A DNA stretch of 64,000 nt, from NCBI GenBank assembly GCA_037969175.1, contig JBBKWX010000055.1:1-64000 (forward strand), read 5' to 3'. Both the position numbers and the translations under genes were made by a program. This DNA comes from JBBKWX01 sp037969175 (GTDB taxonomy: Bacteria; Bacteroidota; Bacteroidia; AKYH767-A; JBBKVM01). The notes under the pieces were generated by a model, which worked only from the letters and a program-made list of their open reading frames with translations, was not told the DNA's origin and ran no database searches. Shown here one piece after another: positions 27,511 through 36,703 of the stretch (the stretch's first letter is position 1; each line of letters begins with the position of its first letter).

Positions 27511-28485
27511 ATGAGTGCATCTTCAAAACATATTTTAGTCACCGGGGGAGCAGGTTTTATAGGTAGTCACTTATGTGATGAATTATTGGACAAAGGCTAT
27601 CGGGTAACAGCGATAGATAATTTTGATAATTTTTATCCTAGAAGTTTTAAAGAAGATAATATTTCTGAAGCTCTTAAGCATAGTAATTTCAGATTAATAG
27701 AAGGTGATATCAGAGATGAATCTGTGTATGCTGAACTAAGATCTGAGACGTTTGAAGCGATAGTGCATCTGGCTGCCAAGGCCGGAGTCAGACCTTCGAT
27801 CATCGATCCAATCGGATATCAGGATGTGAATGTAAATGGCACAATGAAACTTTTGGAATTTGCAAAAGAACAAGGCATTAAGCAATTTGTTTTTGCTTCC
27901 TCAAGTAGTGTTTATGGTGTGAATGAGAATGTGCCCTGGTCAGAATCTGATCATGTGTTATTGCCAATAAGTCCTTATGCCGGAACAAAAGTTACCGGAG
28001 AATTGATGGGCCATGTGTATTCAAAATTGCATGGAATACGTTTTGTCGCTCTTCGGTTTTTTACCGTTATCGGACCACGACAAAGACCTGATCTGGCAAT
28101 ACACAAGTTTTCACAATTGATGCTGGAAGGAAAAAGTATTCCGGTTTTTGGTAATGGTGAAACCCGACGTGATTATACCTATGTGAAAGATACAGTACAA
28201 GGAATCATTTCAGCTATCAATTACAAGAATGCGGATTATGCAATTTTTAATTTGGGAAATAATCAAACGATAAGTTTATCAGAAATGATAAATGCAATTG
28301 CGAAAGCATTGGATATTGAACCTAAAATTGAAAAGTTAGCTGAACAACCCGGAGATGTACCACAGACCTGGGCTGACATAAGTGAAGCAAGTGCGGAATT
28401 GAATTATTTACCCGCCACACCTTTTCAAACGGGAGTAGAGAAATTTACTTTTTGGTTGAAAAAAAAGAATAGAATTGAAGTATAG
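27511..28485 (+). CDS. NAD-dependent epimerase (UDP-hexuronate/GlcNAcA 4-epimerase type)
   Basis: This is a 324-residue extended short-chain dehydrogenase. The NAD motif is TGGAGFIGSH (11-20), and the catalytic pair is Y156/K160 in SPYAGTKVTGE. A GPRQRPDLAIHKF segment and the DYTYVKD motif are typical of UDP-glucuronate or UDP-GalNAc/GlcNAc uronate 4-epimerases. It directly follows wecC with no gap, so a uronic-acid substrate is plausible. The exact substrate cannot be read. Confidence 0.85.
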   Translation: MSASSKHILVTGGAGFIGSHLCDELLDKGYRVTAIDNFDNFYPRSFKEDNISEALKHSNFRLIEGDIRDESVYAELRSETFEAIVHLAAKAGVRPSIIDPIGYQDVNVNGTMKLLEFAKEQGIKQFVFASSSSVYGVNENVPWSESDHVLLPISPYAGTKVTGELMGHVYSKLHGIRFVALRFFTVIGPRQRPDLAIHKFSQLMLEGKSIPVFGNGETRRDYTYVKDTVQGIISAINYKNADYAIFNLGNNQTISLSEMINAIAKALDIEPKIEKLAEQPGDVPQTWADISEASAELNYLPATPFQTGVEKFTFWLKKKNRIEV

Positions 28486-28539
28486 AAAATAGGACATGGA
28501 ATTGAATTCATGTAGTATAGAATTTTTGAAAAAAATAAA

Positions 28540-29526
28540 ATGGATTTAAAAGGCAAAAAATTTCTTGTTATAGGTGGAGCAGGTTTTATAGGCTCTCACA
28601 TTGTTGACCAGCTTCTAAAGGAAGATGTGAAAGAGGTTATTATTTATGATAATTTTTTTCGTGGAAGAATGGATAATCTTACCGAAGCATTAAAAGATCC
28701 GCGTTGCAAAATATTTGAATTAGGTGGAGAGATTCTTCACAGCGATATACTTGAAAAAGCGATGGAAGGGGTAGATGGTGTTTTCCATCTTGCTGCTATG
28801 TGGTTGCTTCATTGTTATGATTATCCGCGTACAGCTTTTGATGTGAATATTCGTGGTACATACAATGTGATTGAATCGGCAGTAAAGCAGAAAGTGGGCA
28901 GGGTAGTTTATTCATCGAGCGCATCTGTGTATGGAAATGCATTGGAACTTCCGATGACTGAAGATCACGCATACAACAATGATACATTTTATGGAGCTAC
29001 CAAGATCGCGGGTGAGCATATGTTCAAGTCGATGGGAGTGAGATACGATCTGCCTTGGGTTGGTTTACGTTACATGAATGTATATGGGCCAAGACAAGAT
29101 TATAAAGGAGCTTACATTGCAGTGATGCATAAGATACTTGACCGTTTGGAGCAAGGTCTGAAACCTATGGTTTTCGGCGATGGTTCACAACAGTATGATT
29201 TCATTTCTGTGGAAGATATAGCAAGAGCAAATATTTGCGCTATGAAATCTGATGCAACGGGTGAATGTTATAATGTAGGTCGTGGAATAGGGACATCTAT
29301 AAAAGATCTGACTGATCTGCTTATCAGATTAAGTGGAATACAATCAGATATTCAATATGAACCGGCCGGATTAACATTTGTAACAAACAGGATTGGCAGT
29401 ATTGAAAAAGCAATGAAAGATATTGATTTCAAATGGTCGATCGATCTAGAAGAAGGGATGCAATCTCTTATAGATTGGAGACGTACACATATCGCAGAAT
29501 TAGAATCTAGAAGAGCAGGAGTATAA
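28540..29526 (+). CDS. NAD-dependent epimerase/dehydratase family protein
   Basis: This is a 328-residue extended SDR with GGAGFIGSH (12-20) and Y151/K155 in FYGATKIAGEH. LRYMNVYGPRQDYKGAY and the YDFISVEDIARAN segment place it among nucleotide-sugar 4-epimerases/dehydratases. There is a 54-base gap from the previous gene and 2 bases to the aminotransferase, with which it probably forms a functional pair. It may make a keto- or epimerised sugar that the aminotransferase then aminates. It differs clearly from the preceding epimerase, so it is not a recent duplicate. Confidence 0.82.
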   Translation: MDLKGKKFLVIGGAGFIGSHIVDQLLKEDVKEVIIYDNFFRGRMDNLTEALKDPRCKIFELGGEILHSDILEKAMEGVDGVFHLAAMWLLHCYDYPRTAFDVNIRGTYNVIESAVKQKVGRVVYSSSASVYGNALELPMTEDHAYNNDTFYGATKIAGEHMFKSMGVRYDLPWVGLRYMNVYGPRQDYKGAYIAVMHKILDRLEQGLKPMVFGDGSQQYDFISVEDIARANICAMKSDATGECYNVGRGIGTSIKDLTDLLIRLSGIQSDIQYEPAGLTFVTNRIGSIEKAMKDIDFKWSIDLEEGMQSLIDWRRTHIAELESRRAGV

Positions 29527-29528
29527 TT

Positions 29529-30674
29529 ATGGAAACGATGAAAAGAAATATTCCAATTTCACTTCCAGCATTGGGAGAAGAAGAGTGGATGGCAGTTAAA
29601 GACCCGATCATGAGTGGCTGGGTTACACAAGGACCGAAAGTAAAAGAGTTTGAAACACTTTTTGCGGAGCGTCATGAAGTATCACATGCACTTGCAGTAA
29701 CAAGTGCTACAACTGCATTGCATCTTGCATTGCTATCCGTAGGAGTTGGTCCGGGAGATGAAGTTATTGTGCCTGCATTTACCTGGGTAGCCACTGCAAA
29801 TGCTGTTTTATATTGCGGAGCAACTCCGGTATTTGTTGATATCGATCCCTTAACTTTTAATATCGATCCTAAAGATCTTCCTCGTCGTATCACGGAAAAA
29901 ACCAAAGCAATAATTCCTGTTCATCTTTTTGGATTATGTGCGGATATGGATGCGATCAAAAAACTTGCACCCGGAATATTTTTAATAGAAGACGGTGCTT
30001 GCGCTGCAGGCGCTGCATATATGGGAACACCTGCCGGAGCACTTGGTGATCTGGGTTGTTTTTCTTTTCATCCAAGAAAATCTGTTACTACCGGTGAAGG
30101 TGGAATGATCACAACTCAAGATGAAGAATTGGCACGCACTATTGATATGCTACGCAATCATGGTGCATCTGTTTCTGAGGAACAGCGTCACCATGGACCA
30201 CGTCCATATATTCTACCGGATTTCAATGTGATGGGATTTAATTATCGCATGACGGATCTGCAGGGTGCTGTAGGTGTCGTTCAAATCAAGAAGCTGGATA
30301 AGTTCATTGACGAGCGTCATGAATGGGCTAAGTATTATACCCGTGAACTTGCCGGTATTGATTGGCTCAGAACACCGATTGTGCCTGAAGGATACAAACA
30401 TGGCTGGCAGAGTTATGTAACATTTGTAGATGAGGAAAAAGCACCTTGTTCCAGAAATGAAATTATGGAAAGATTGCAACAAGAAGGTATCAGTACGCGT
30501 CCCGGAACCCACGCTGTTCACATGCTTGGCTTCTATGCACAAAATTATAATTTGCAACCTCAGGATTTTCCGGGAGCATATGCAGCAAATGAATTCTCAA
30601 TGGCAATACCGCTTCACAACCGTATGGTTGCTGAAGATTTTGAATATGTAGTAAAAGCATTGAAGTCTTTATAA
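29529..30674 (+). CDS. DegT/DnrJ/EryC1/StrS family sugar aminotransferase
   Basis: This 381-residue PLP enzyme transfers an amino group from glutamate to a nucleotide keto-sugar. The Schiff-base lysine is K184 in FHPRKSVTTGEGG. Other family marks are VTSATTALHLALL, PAFTWVATANAV, VPVHLFG-like IPVHLFGLCADMD, and a C-terminal STRPGTHAVHMLGFY. The closest known architecture is perosamine synthetase (GDP-4-keto-6-deoxymannose aminotransferase) or similar. No GDP-mannose dehydratase is seen nearby, so the substrate is unresolved. Confidence 0.9.
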   Translation: METMKRNIPISLPALGEEEWMAVKDPIMSGWVTQGPKVKEFETLFAERHEVSHALAVTSATTALHLALLSVGVGPGDEVIVPAFTWVATANAVLYCGATPVFVDIDPLTFNIDPKDLPRRITEKTKAIIPVHLFGLCADMDAIKKLAPGIFLIEDGACAAGAAYMGTPAGALGDLGCFSFHPRKSVTTGEGGMITTQDEELARTIDMLRNHGASVSEEQRHHGPRPYILPDFNVMGFNYRMTDLQGAVGVVQIKKLDKFIDERHEWAKYYTRELAGIDWLRTPIVPEGYKHGWQSYVTFVDEEKAPCSRNEIMERLQQEGISTRPGTHAVHMLGFYAQNYNLQPQDFPGAYAANEFSMAIPLHNRMVAEDFEYVVKALKSL

Positions 30675-30675
30675 T

Positions 30676-32565
30676 ATGTGTGGAATAGCCGGGGTATTTA
30701 ATCTGAATGGAGATCCAGTTTCATACCGTCTTGTGGCGGATATGAGTGAAGCGTTAGCACACAGAGGCCCGGATGGAGAAGGTGTTTATACTGAAGAAAA
30801 TATTGGACTTGGTCATAGGAGACTTTCAATTTTAGATGTATCTCCTAAAGGTGCTCAACCCATGTCATCCAAGGATGGTGATTGGGTGGTGGTATTCAAT
30901 GGATGCATCTATAATTTCAGCAGGTTAAAATTGGAATTACAAGCAAAAGGGCATCAGTTTGTTTCAACTTCTGATACCGAAGTTCTTGTAGAAGGTTTGG
31001 CTGAATATGGGATTTCTTTTTTTGAACGACTTGATGGAATGTTTGCGGTTGGAGCCTGGCACAAACCTACCAAGACCTTGTATCTGAGTCGTGACCGATA
31101 CGGGGTCAAGCCTTTATATTATTGGTTCAATGGCAAGAGTCTTTGTTTTGCTTCAGAGATAAAAGCATTTATGAAGCATCCTGCTTTTCGTGTTGAGTTG
31201 AATCCTGAAGCATTGAATGAATATTTTACATTCCAAAACTTATTTAAATATCATACACTTTTCAAAGGTGTACATATGTTGCCTCCGGCGAATACGGTAA
31301 AGATCGATTCAAGCATCAGTTTTGTAAAACATAACAGTTGGTGGGATTATGATTTTTCCAAACCGGATGAAAGCATGAGTTTTGAAGATGCTAAGATCGG
31401 TACTGAAAAATTATTGATCAATGCAGTAGCTAAGCAAATGGTTGCTGATGTTCCGGTTGGTTCCTACTTAAGTGGCGGTATGGATTCAGGTTCTATTACT
31501 TCTTTGGCCAGCCGACATGTTAAAAGATTATCCACGTTTACTGCAGGTTTTGAACTAAGTGAAGTGCATGGTCCGGAAGCAAATTTTGATGAAAGGGTGG
31601 ATGCAGAGATGATGGCAAATCATTTCAAAACTGAACATTACGAGCAGGTAATTAACGCCGGTGATTTAAGCTGGTCGCTTCCCAGAGTTGTTTGGCATCT
31701 TGAAGATCTGAGAGTGGGGATGAGTTATCCCAATTATTATATAAGCAGACTTGCGAGCAAATTTGTAAAAGTATGCTTGCAAGGAACCGGCGGAGATGAG
31801 TTGTATGGCGGATATCCCTGGAGATATTACAGAGTGCATAAATCGCTGGATCAAAAAGAATTTTTTAGTAATTACTATGGGTTCTGGCAGCGCCTTGTTC
31901 CCGATAGTGACAAATCGAAATTATTCAGACCCTCGATGTTGAGTCAAATGGAATTGACTGCTCCGCGACAAGCTTTTGAGAATGTATTTAATTTCAATAA
32001 AAATTTGAAATACGATTCTCCCGAAGATCATATTCAGAACAGTCTATACTTTGAAATAAAAACCTTCCTTCCGGGATTACTGATAGTTGGAGATAAGCTG
32101 AGTATGGCGAATGGATTAGAAGAACGGTTTCCTTTCCTTGATAATGATCTTGTTGATTTTGCACAGAAAATTCCGATACGGCACAAGCTTGCCAATCTCG
32201 AGAATATGAAACGGATCGATGAGAATGAAGTGGGAAGAAATAAATTGTATTATCAGGAATTTGATGACGGAAAGAATGTGCTGAGAAAAGCTATGGCTGA
32301 CTTGCTGCCAGATAAGATAATTAACAGAAAAAAACAGGGATTCAGTGCGCCTGACGAAAGTTGGTATCGGGGTGAAAATGCTCGCTATATCAAAGAGTTA
32401 TTGCTGAATAAAAATGCCGCTTATCCAGAGTTTATTGACCCGGACTACGTAAAAAAAATAATTGATGAGCATATCAATCAGCATATAAATCACAGACTTT
32501 TATTGTGGTCTTTGATGAATTTTGAATGGTGGTGTAAAATTTTCCTGAATAACGAAAAGATCTAG
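30676..32565 (+). CDS. AsnB-like glutamine-dependent amidotransferase
   Basis: This 629-residue protein is a glutamine-hydrolysing asparagine synthase family enzyme. The N-terminal class II glutaminase has the catalytic C2 (MCGIAGVFNLNG), followed by AHRGPDGEG and LGHRRLSILD. The synthetase domain has the ATP-binding SGGMDSGS and the GTGGDELYGGYP motif. Within a polysaccharide locus such enzymes usually amidate uronic acids or other carboxyl groups rather than make asparagine. It starts 1 base after the aminotransferase stop and ends 1 base before the formyltransferase. Confidence 0.9.
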   Translation: MCGIAGVFNLNGDPVSYRLVADMSEALAHRGPDGEGVYTEENIGLGHRRLSILDVSPKGAQPMSSKDGDWVVVFNGCIYNFSRLKLELQAKGHQFVSTSDTEVLVEGLAEYGISFFERLDGMFAVGAWHKPTKTLYLSRDRYGVKPLYYWFNGKSLCFASEIKAFMKHPAFRVELNPEALNEYFTFQNLFKYHTLFKGVHMLPPANTVKIDSSISFVKHNSWWDYDFSKPDESMSFEDAKIGTEKLLINAVAKQMVADVPVGSYLSGGMDSGSITSLASRHVKRLSTFTAGFELSEVHGPEANFDERVDAEMMANHFKTEHYEQVINAGDLSWSLPRVVWHLEDLRVGMSYPNYYISRLASKFVKVCLQGTGGDELYGGYPWRYYRVHKSLDQKEFFSNYYGFWQRLVPDSDKSKLFRPSMLSQMELTAPRQAFENVFNFNKNLKYDSPEDHIQNSLYFEIKTFLPGLLIVGDKLSMANGLEERFPFLDNDLVDFAQKIPIRHKLANLENMKRIDENEVGRNKLYYQEFDDGKNVLRKAMADLLPDKIINRKKQGFSAPDESWYRGENARYIKELLLNKNAAYPEFIDPDYVKKIIDEHINQHINHRLLLWSLMNFEWWCKIFLNNEKI

Positions 32566-32566
32566 A

Positions 32567-33451
32567 ATGAAAGTCCTCTTTACAGGTGCCAGCAAGTTTG
32601 GATTCCGCTGTCTGAAAGAGATTGTGGGACTTGATGGTATTGAGGTCTGTGGGGTTTTAACTAACCCAAAAACATTCAACATATCTTATAATAAAGCAGG
32701 AGTCAATAATGTACTCCATGCTGATGTGCAGACATTTGCTGAAGAAGCAGGTATTCCATCATACTGCATGGAAAACAATATGAAGGAGGAGGGCTTGCTG
32801 CAATTTATTGATAAAATACAACCTGATTTTGCAGTTGTAGCCGGATGGTATCATATGGTCCCTGCTACATTGTTGGAAAAATTCCCCTGGTCAGGATTGC
32901 ACGCATCTTTGCTGCCTGATTACAGTGGAGGAGCTCCATTGGTATGGGCAATTATAAATGGAGAACAGCAAACGGGCATTTCCTTTTTTCTGATGGATAA
33001 AGGCGTTGATAATGGAGATATAATTGGCCAGGCAGAAACAGAAATTGTATGGGAAGATACCATCTCGACAGTTTACGAACGCATAGAACTTTTAGGTGTG
33101 GAGCTCTTGGAGAAACACCTTCCAGATATTGCTTCCGGCACTGCAAAATATATAAAGCAAGATGAAAGTTTGCGTCGCGTTTTTCCACAACGATCGGAAC
33201 CTGATGGTTTGATAAACTGGAAGCTTGATGCGTATGATATCTATAATTTCGTAAGAGCACAAACAAGACCTTACCCGGGAGCTTTTACATTTATCGGAGA
33301 CCACAAAATGAGAGTGTGGGCCGGAGAGATTGTCGATGAAGATATGAATGTACCCAAAGGTTCTTTTTTTAAAAATGAATTCGGATATGGTTTTATCACC
33401 GGAGATAAAAAATGGTTTCGTATCATAGATTCTGAAATGGTAGATAAATAA
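32567..33451 (+). CDS. Formyltransferase family protein (probable amino-sugar N-formyltransferase)
   Basis: This 294-residue protein has the methionyl-tRNA formyltransferase fold. The region around H112 (HASLLPDYSGGAPLVWAI), ISFFLMDKGVDNGDIIGQ and a C-terminal VRAQTRPYPGAF domain are visible. It uses N10-formyl-tetrahydrofolate to formylate an amino group. Its genome context, next to a sugar aminotransferase, points to a nucleotide amino-sugar substrate such as in VioF- or ArnA-like enzymes. Its stop overlaps the next start by one base (TAATG). Confidence 0.88.
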   Translation: MKVLFTGASKFGFRCLKEIVGLDGIEVCGVLTNPKTFNISYNKAGVNNVLHADVQTFAEEAGIPSYCMENNMKEEGLLQFIDKIQPDFAVVAGWYHMVPATLLEKFPWSGLHASLLPDYSGGAPLVWAIINGEQQTGISFFLMDKGVDNGDIIGQAETEIVWEDTISTVYERIELLGVELLEKHLPDIASGTAKYIKQDESLRRVFPQRSEPDGLINWKLDAYDIYNFVRAQTRPYPGAFTFIGDHKMRVWAGEIVDEDMNVPKGSFFKNEFGYGFITGDKKWFRIIDSEMVDK

Positions 33452-34179
33452 TGAAATTTAAATTTGGGAAAATATCAGAGATCAATATTCATGATGAAAG
33501 CTCATGGAGAGATAAGTTCTTTATCACAATTGATATTGATTGGGCACCTGATCATGTTATTCAATATGCACATAAACTACTAGCCGACGCAGGTGTGGTT
33601 TCTACCTGGTTTGTGACTCATGAAACTGAGATGTTGAATCAATTGAAACAAGACCCATTGATAGATCTGGGTTTGCATCCAAACTTCAACCCATTGCTCA
33701 TGCAAGGAAAGGATACTAAAGGTAAGGATGCAGAAACCGTTATAAGAAATATCCAGCATCTTGTTCCGGAAACTAAGTTGATACGTAGTCATTCACTGAC
33801 TCAGAGCTCTACGCTTTTGAACTTATTTGCAGATGGGGGTTTCAGTCATGAATGTAATATGTACCTTCCCCTTAATTCCGGGATAGAAGCAAAACCATTT
33901 TCTCATTCAGAGGGCATGTTACGTTGCCCTCATATCTGGGAGGATGATCTGTCTTTGTTCGATGAGTATGGATTTGAACAAGTATTTACAAAACTTGTTG
34001 ATGCTAAAGGATTAAAAATACTTGGTTTTCATCCTATCCATATTTATTTGAATACGGATAAGTTGGAAAGATATGAGAGTGTGAAAATGATGATGGAGGA
34101 TGAAGCAAAACTGAAGAATAGCAGAAATTCCGAAGCAAAAGGAATTGAAGATTTTATCAAATTATTTTTTAATAATTAG
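33451..34179 (+). CDS. WbmS-like polysaccharide deacetylase family protein
   Basis: This 242-residue protein has a NodB-like metal-binding pattern: TIDIDWAPDHVIQ near residue 28, GLHPNFNPLL near residue 73 and RSHSLTQSS near residue 113. It resembles WbmS-type hydrolases found in O-antigen loci such as that of Bordetella. It could remove an acetyl group from an intermediate before formylation or acylation. It is distinct from the NodB/DUF3473 deacetylase at 51091. Confidence 0.72.
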   Translation: MKFKFGKISEINIHDESSWRDKFFITIDIDWAPDHVIQYAHKLLADAGVVSTWFVTHETEMLNQLKQDPLIDLGLHPNFNPLLMQGKDTKGKDAETVIRNIQHLVPETKLIRSHSLTQSSTLLNLFADGGFSHECNMYLPLNSGIEAKPFSHSEGMLRCPHIWEDDLSLFDEYGFEQVFTKLVDAKGLKILGFHPIHIYLNTDKLERYESVKMMMEDEAKLKNSRNSEAKGIEDFIKLFFNN

Positions 34180-34193
34180 AATAATTTTAGCGA

Positions 34194-35081
34194 GTGAAAG
34201 TCAGCATAAATAGGATAGCAACAAGCCTTGGTATTGAAAAGGAATATACGGGGGAATTCGCTTTGCTTGGATTGGTGAATTCAAATACACCGGGGACTCT
34301 CACATATATTGATACTGAAAAATTTATCCCTCAATTACTTTCAAATGAAAACATTACAGGAGTAATTGCAACTAAAGAAATCGCTTCAAAAATAACAAAT
34401 GAAACTATCCTGGTTTTTGTTGTTGATGAACCGAGATATCATTTTTTTACCATTTATAATGCCCTTGCTCAAGAGAATTATAAGCACTTTGATAGTATCA
34501 TTTCTCCCTCAGCTAAGATTCACCCCAGAGCATATGTCTCTGCTAATAATGTGATAATTGGGGATAATGTTATTGTAGGTGCTAACGCAAGTATACTTGC
34601 CGATGTTGAAATTGGAAATGATTGTATTATCCGGGAGGGAGCTGTTCTGGGCAGTGATTATTACGAATTCAAAAAAACATCGAAAGGGATTTTGTCCGTT
34701 ATCCATGATGGGAAATTATTAATGGGTGAGAAAGTATATGTTGGAAACAACGCTACAATTTACAAAGGTTTTGCTTTTAAGGATACTAAGATCGGAGACG
34801 AAACCAAAATTGAGAATCTGGTAGAAATAGCGCATGGAACATGGATAGGAAAGCGTTGCTTTCTAATCGGGCATGCTATGGTATGTGGGAGTTGCGAGAT
34901 CGGTGATGATGTATGGATAGGTCCCGGGGCTATAATCTTAAATCAGGTTAATATTGGAAACAGAGCTGTTGTCTCTATAGGATCTGTTGTAACTAAGCAT
35001 GTAAAGGATGATCAAAGAGTGACCGGGAATTTTGCAATTGATCACCAGAAATTCCTTGATAATTTGAAAAAGAAATTATGA
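34194..35081 (+). CDS. LpxD-like hexapeptide-repeat acyltransferase
   Basis: This 295-residue protein starts at GTG 34194. The N-terminal ~95 residues resemble the uridine-binding domain of LpxD. Residues ~100-280 form a left-handed beta-helix of hexapeptide repeats (VSANNVIIGDNVIVGANASI ... IGDDVWIGPGAIIL). A catalytic His is likely in EIAHGTWIG or FLIGHAMVCG. It may acylate or acetylate an amino sugar. A housekeeping LpxD role is less likely because lpxA, lpxB and fabZ are absent here. Confidence 0.78.
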   Translation: MKVSINRIATSLGIEKEYTGEFALLGLVNSNTPGTLTYIDTEKFIPQLLSNENITGVIATKEIASKITNETILVFVVDEPRYHFFTIYNALAQENYKHFDSIISPSAKIHPRAYVSANNVIIGDNVIVGANASILADVEIGNDCIIREGAVLGSDYYEFKKTSKGILSVIHDGKLLMGEKVYVGNNATIYKGFAFKDTKIGDETKIENLVEIAHGTWIGKRCFLIGHAMVCGSCEIGDDVWIGPGAIILNQVNIGNRAVVSIGSVVTKHVKDDQRVTGNFAIDHQKFLDNLKKKL

Positions 35082-35121
35082 ATTCCCGGCACAGAAATTT
35101 TTATAGATTAATTAAAGATAT

Positions 35122-36693
35122 ATGCCATTGGATATAATAATGGAGTTGGTATTATTGTTTGGATTCAATTTCATTCTTCGAATCATATTTTCCATTTCAA
35201 AATCAAATGATGAATATATTCATTTGTGGGTGATCGATCGTTTGGCGAATAAAGGATACTCTTATCAAGTAAACAATGCTGTTCACGGGGACCATTTAGG
35301 ATACCCATCTTTGGCACATTATATTATCAGCAGATTTAAACGCAAGAATTGGATACTGGCAGGCTCAATTCTAAATGCAATTTACGATTGTATTGCTGTT
35401 TTATTAATTTATGTTTTTGGAATTCTGCTCCTGCATTCAGGCTATCTTAATGGAATTGATCCTGATTTGAATTTGCCATTTTATGCAGCATTGATCTTCG
35501 GTACAAGCCCAATCCTTTTCCCCATAACAGCCAGGTTGAAGACCTTTGGTGGCAGGACTTTCGGTGGATTATTCTCGCTTTTGTATTATGCATCTATGTT
35601 CCTTGCTTTGCAAGAACCACTGAGTATATTCAGTGTGATGACAGCATTATTTGCATTTATCATCATTATTAGTTCAGTTTTCACAACACAAAGTATTGTT
35701 ATCATCACTGTATTTATAAGTGCGTGCTATCTGAGTATTATTCCAATTGTTTTAATGCTGGCAGGATTTTTAATCGGAATGCTGTTCCCGGTATTCAATG
35801 TGAAACAACTTGTCACATTCAAGTTTAAACACATGGATTGGTACAAAAGAAATAAGGCAGGAACAAAAGCGAATGACAGGAATATCTTGAAAGAATATTT
35901 TTTACTGCCTGTTTATTTATTTACTAAGCCTAAGAAATCACTCAATTTAATTTTCAATAAATTAACATTGGTAATAGCAATTTATTCTATTCCTGTATTG
36001 GTGTTAGTTTCGTTTTTTTTTATAATTAGGCAGGAAGTATTTATAGAATATCTAACTGATCCTCTTTTAAAATTTCTGATAATAGTGACAGGTGGTGGAG
36101 TATTTGCATTCGGGCTTATTTCCTTAAAACGTTTTAGTCATTGGGGGCAGGCAGAGCGCTACCTTGAATATATTGCTCCAACAGTAAGCTTGTTATTATT
36201 GATCCTGATCGGGTACTATCAGTTATCCCAAATCTGGCTTTTACCGCTAGTTTTGATACAGATCACCACAATTTTAGTTTTGTATTTGTTCATTCAACAG
36301 AATGAATTTAGAAAGAACATTAAATTGCATGACCGCACTTCCAAAGAAGTATTGAGTTGGATCAATAATGCTCGCGTTGACACAAAAATTCTGACTATCC
36401 CACTTAAGAATAGTTATTCACTATCATGCCTTGCCGCAAATGAGAATGTAAAGTATTATTATAATTTTCTTTGCAGCAAAGATGAAGGTATGGAGTATAT
36501 GGAACGAGATTCCATAGTTTATAATACTCCTGTAAAGGATCTTTCACATTTCAATAAAATCTATGGCATCAATACATTGATCGTTGAGAAAAAGTGGACC
36601 CATGACGGGATTTATAATGGAGTAGAATATGATCTCAAATCTCTTGAAGTTCTTCTTGAAGCGGATGATTATATAATTTATAGGCTGGGTTGA
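35122..36693 (+). CDS. Polytopic membrane protein, possible GT-C glycosyltransferase
   Basis: This 523-residue protein has about ten predicted membrane helices. The first extracytoplasmic loop contains SKSNDEYIHLW and a following HGDHLGYPSLAHYIISRF. An acidic pair in the first loop is a common feature of GT-C glycosyltransferases that use lipid-linked donors. The C-terminal ~110 residues are soluble (DRTSKEVLSWINNA...). I do not recognise a named family. Its position next to the flippase fits a polymerase or lipid-dependent glycosyltransferase. Confidence 0.55.
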   Translation: MPLDIIMELVLLFGFNFILRIIFSISKSNDEYIHLWVIDRLANKGYSYQVNNAVHGDHLGYPSLAHYIISRFKRKNWILAGSILNAIYDCIAVLLIYVFGILLLHSGYLNGIDPDLNLPFYAALIFGTSPILFPITARLKTFGGRTFGGLFSLLYYASMFLALQEPLSIFSVMTALFAFIIIISSVFTTQSIVIITVFISACYLSIIPIVLMLAGFLIGMLFPVFNVKQLVTFKFKHMDWYKRNKAGTKANDRNILKEYFLLPVYLFTKPKKSLNLIFNKLTLVIAIYSIPVLVLVSFFFIIRQEVFIEYLTDPLLKFLIIVTGGGVFAFGLISLKRFSHWGQAERYLEYIAPTVSLLLLILIGYYQLSQIWLLPLVLIQITTILVLYLFIQQNEFRKNIKLHDRTSKEVLSWINNARVDTKILTIPLKNSYSLSCLAANENVKYYYNFLCSKDEGMEYMERDSIVYNTPVKDLSHFNKIYGINTLIVEKKWTHDGIYNGVEYDLKSLEVLLEADDYIIYRLG

Positions 36694-36703
36694 TAGATTA
36701 GGC

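Noticed and set aside
30676..32565. Housekeeping asparagine synthetase asnB
   Set aside because: Family membership is right, but its place in a polysaccharide cassette, one base from both neighbours, favours sugar or uronic acid amidation. The gene symbol was therefore left blank.
34194..35081. Lipid A enzyme LpxD
   Set aside because: The fold matches, but no lpx or fabZ genes are near and all neighbours are polysaccharide-modifying, so a sugar acyltransferase is more likely.
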